Source: Anaerofustis stercorihominis DSM 17244
GTDB taxonomy: Bacteria > Bacillota > Clostridia > Eubacteriales > Anaerofustaceae
Length of the DNA: 64,000 bases
Assembly (NCBI RefSeq): GCF_000154825.1
Contig: NZ_DS560019.1
Span: forward strand, 744,001-808,000
Direction of reading: 5' to 3'
Shown here: positions 63,431-64,000 of the stretch, one piece after another
Position numbering within the stretch: position 1 is the first letter of the stretch
How the letters are laid out: each line of letters starts with the position of its first letter
The notes under the pieces: model-generated
Told to the model about the DNA's origin: nothing
What the model saw: only the letters and a program-made list of their open reading frames with translations
Database searches by the model: none
Program-made: the position numbers and the translations under genes

Positions 63431-63988
63431 TTAATATCTGAAACAGTTTTTTTCATGGTCATTTATTATTCCGATGGATTGAAGGTAGGAGTAAATAATG
63501 ATAGTTCCCACATATTTCATTCCGCGTTGTTTTAAATCTTTTGATATGGTATCGGATAATTCATTATGGGTCGGCATATTATCATCGATGTTTTTTATGA
63601 TTTTACCATTTGTAAAGCCCCATATATAATCCTTGAAACTTCCGAATTCATTTTGTATCTTTATAAATATTTTTGCATTGTTTATTGCTGCATTTATTTT
63701 ATTCTTATTTCTAACTATATCTTTGTTATTTAATAATTCATCTATTTTATTTTCATCGTATTTAGAAACTGTTATTACATCAAAATCGTCAAAAGCTTTT
63801 CTAAATGCTTCTCTCTTTTTTAGTATCGTTATCCATGACAGACCTGCCTGAAATCCCTCAAGGATAAGCATTTCAAATAGCTCTTTATCATCATATGTAG
63901 GTACGCCCCACTCGTTATCGTGATAATCGATATAAATTTCAGAATTCAAATCTACCCATTTGCATCTTTTTATGTTTTCTTCTTTCAT
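63431..63988 (-). CDS. tag: DNA-3-methyladenine glycosylase I
   Basis: Removes 3-methyladenine from DNA in base excision repair. 185 residues. The zinc snap: Cys in KRCKWVD (~9), His in DYHDNEWGVP (~22), and the C-terminal HEKNC (~178-182). EGFQAGLSWITILKKREAFRKAF (~44-66) forms the active-site helix with the catalytic Glu. GGAAGG precedes the start. The gene begins only 12 bases from the window edge. Confidence 0.95.
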   Translation of the reverse strand: MKEENIKRCKWVDLNSEIYIDYHDNEWGVPTYDDKELFEMLILEGFQAGLSWITILKKREAFRKAFDDFDVITVSKYDENKIDELLNNKDIVRNKNKINAAINNAKIFIKIQNEFGSFKDYIWGFTNGKIIKNIDDNMPTHNELSDTISKDLKQRGMKYVGTIIIYSYLQSIGIINDHEKNCFRY

Positions 63989-64000
63989 ATAATACCTTCC

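Overview
The window looks like a chromosomal segment of a low-GC, Gram-positive anaerobe of the class Clostridia. The evidence is the AT-rich DNA (roughly 30% GC by eye), strong AGGAGG-type ribosome binding sites, a ribosomal protein L27 with the Firmicutes N-terminal extension next to its processing protease Prp, a type III pantothenate kinase, the split (archaeal-type) glutamate synthase together with GlnN-type glutamine synthetase, and an ANTAR antiterminator. No genus can be assigned from the sequence alone. There are no rRNA genes, CRISPR arrays, insertion sequences or prophage genes. Two tRNA genes (Tyr, Thr) are present.

Layout. 1-5.6 kb: uridine phosphorylase, a LOG-family protein, two poorly known membrane proteins (one frameshifted), an AEC transporter, and a GNAT acetyltransferase preceded by a riboswitch-like leader. 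5.6-12.7 kb: DUF362 protein, membrane protein, a hexapeptide acetyltransferase under a MerR-type promoter, a YjiH transporter plus agmatinase pair, and a two-gene DUF262/nucleotidyltransferase islet whose DUF262 gene is cut by an in-frame stop. 12.7-15.8 kb: guaBA. 15.8-19.6 kb: parAB with cvpA and DUF951, bracketed by two perfect parS sites. 19.6-26.6 kb: second AEC transporter, acyl-ACP thioesterase, rlmH, a DUF1275 protein, a GntR-type regulator split by a frameshift, and a PAS hybrid histidine kinase split from its two receiver domains by a frameshift. 26.9-33.7 kb: nitroreductase, then an operon of an ECF S component (probably for pantothenate), coaX, dus, yicC, a GNAT gene and gmk, followed by an AlsE-like epimerase and a Ca/Na antiporter.

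33.8-45.1 kb is a nitrogen-assimilation region: an ANTAR regulator, glnA, the split glutamate synthase (GXGXG domain, FAD oxidoreductase, ferredoxin, FMN synthase domain, amidotransferase), glnN, and an ammonium transporter fused to a C-terminal PII domain. Three leaders here (glt operon, glnN, amt) each carry a 4-bp hairpin with a six-base loop whose 3' arm overlaps an intrinsic terminator. This is the geometry expected for ANTAR-controlled antitermination and is the strongest regulatory story in the window. The glt leader also encodes a possible 16-residue peptide running through its terminator.

45.3-64 kb holds a zinc dehydrogenase, tRNA-Tyr, AraC/GyrI and XRE regulators, tRNA-Thr, a lipase-like hydrolase, pth, an M28 peptidase, a methyltransferase, the rplU-prp-rpmA-obgE-yhbY-nadD-yqeK operon with an L21 leader, a diguanylate cyclase, prfB without the usual programmed frameshift, a fructose-6-phosphate aldolase, a secreted ComEC-like MBL protein with Ig-like repeats, acylphosphatase and tag.

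Three genes are broken by what look like single-base insertions in short homopolymers and one by a stop codon. All four may be sequencing errors or real decay, and the reads would have to decide.
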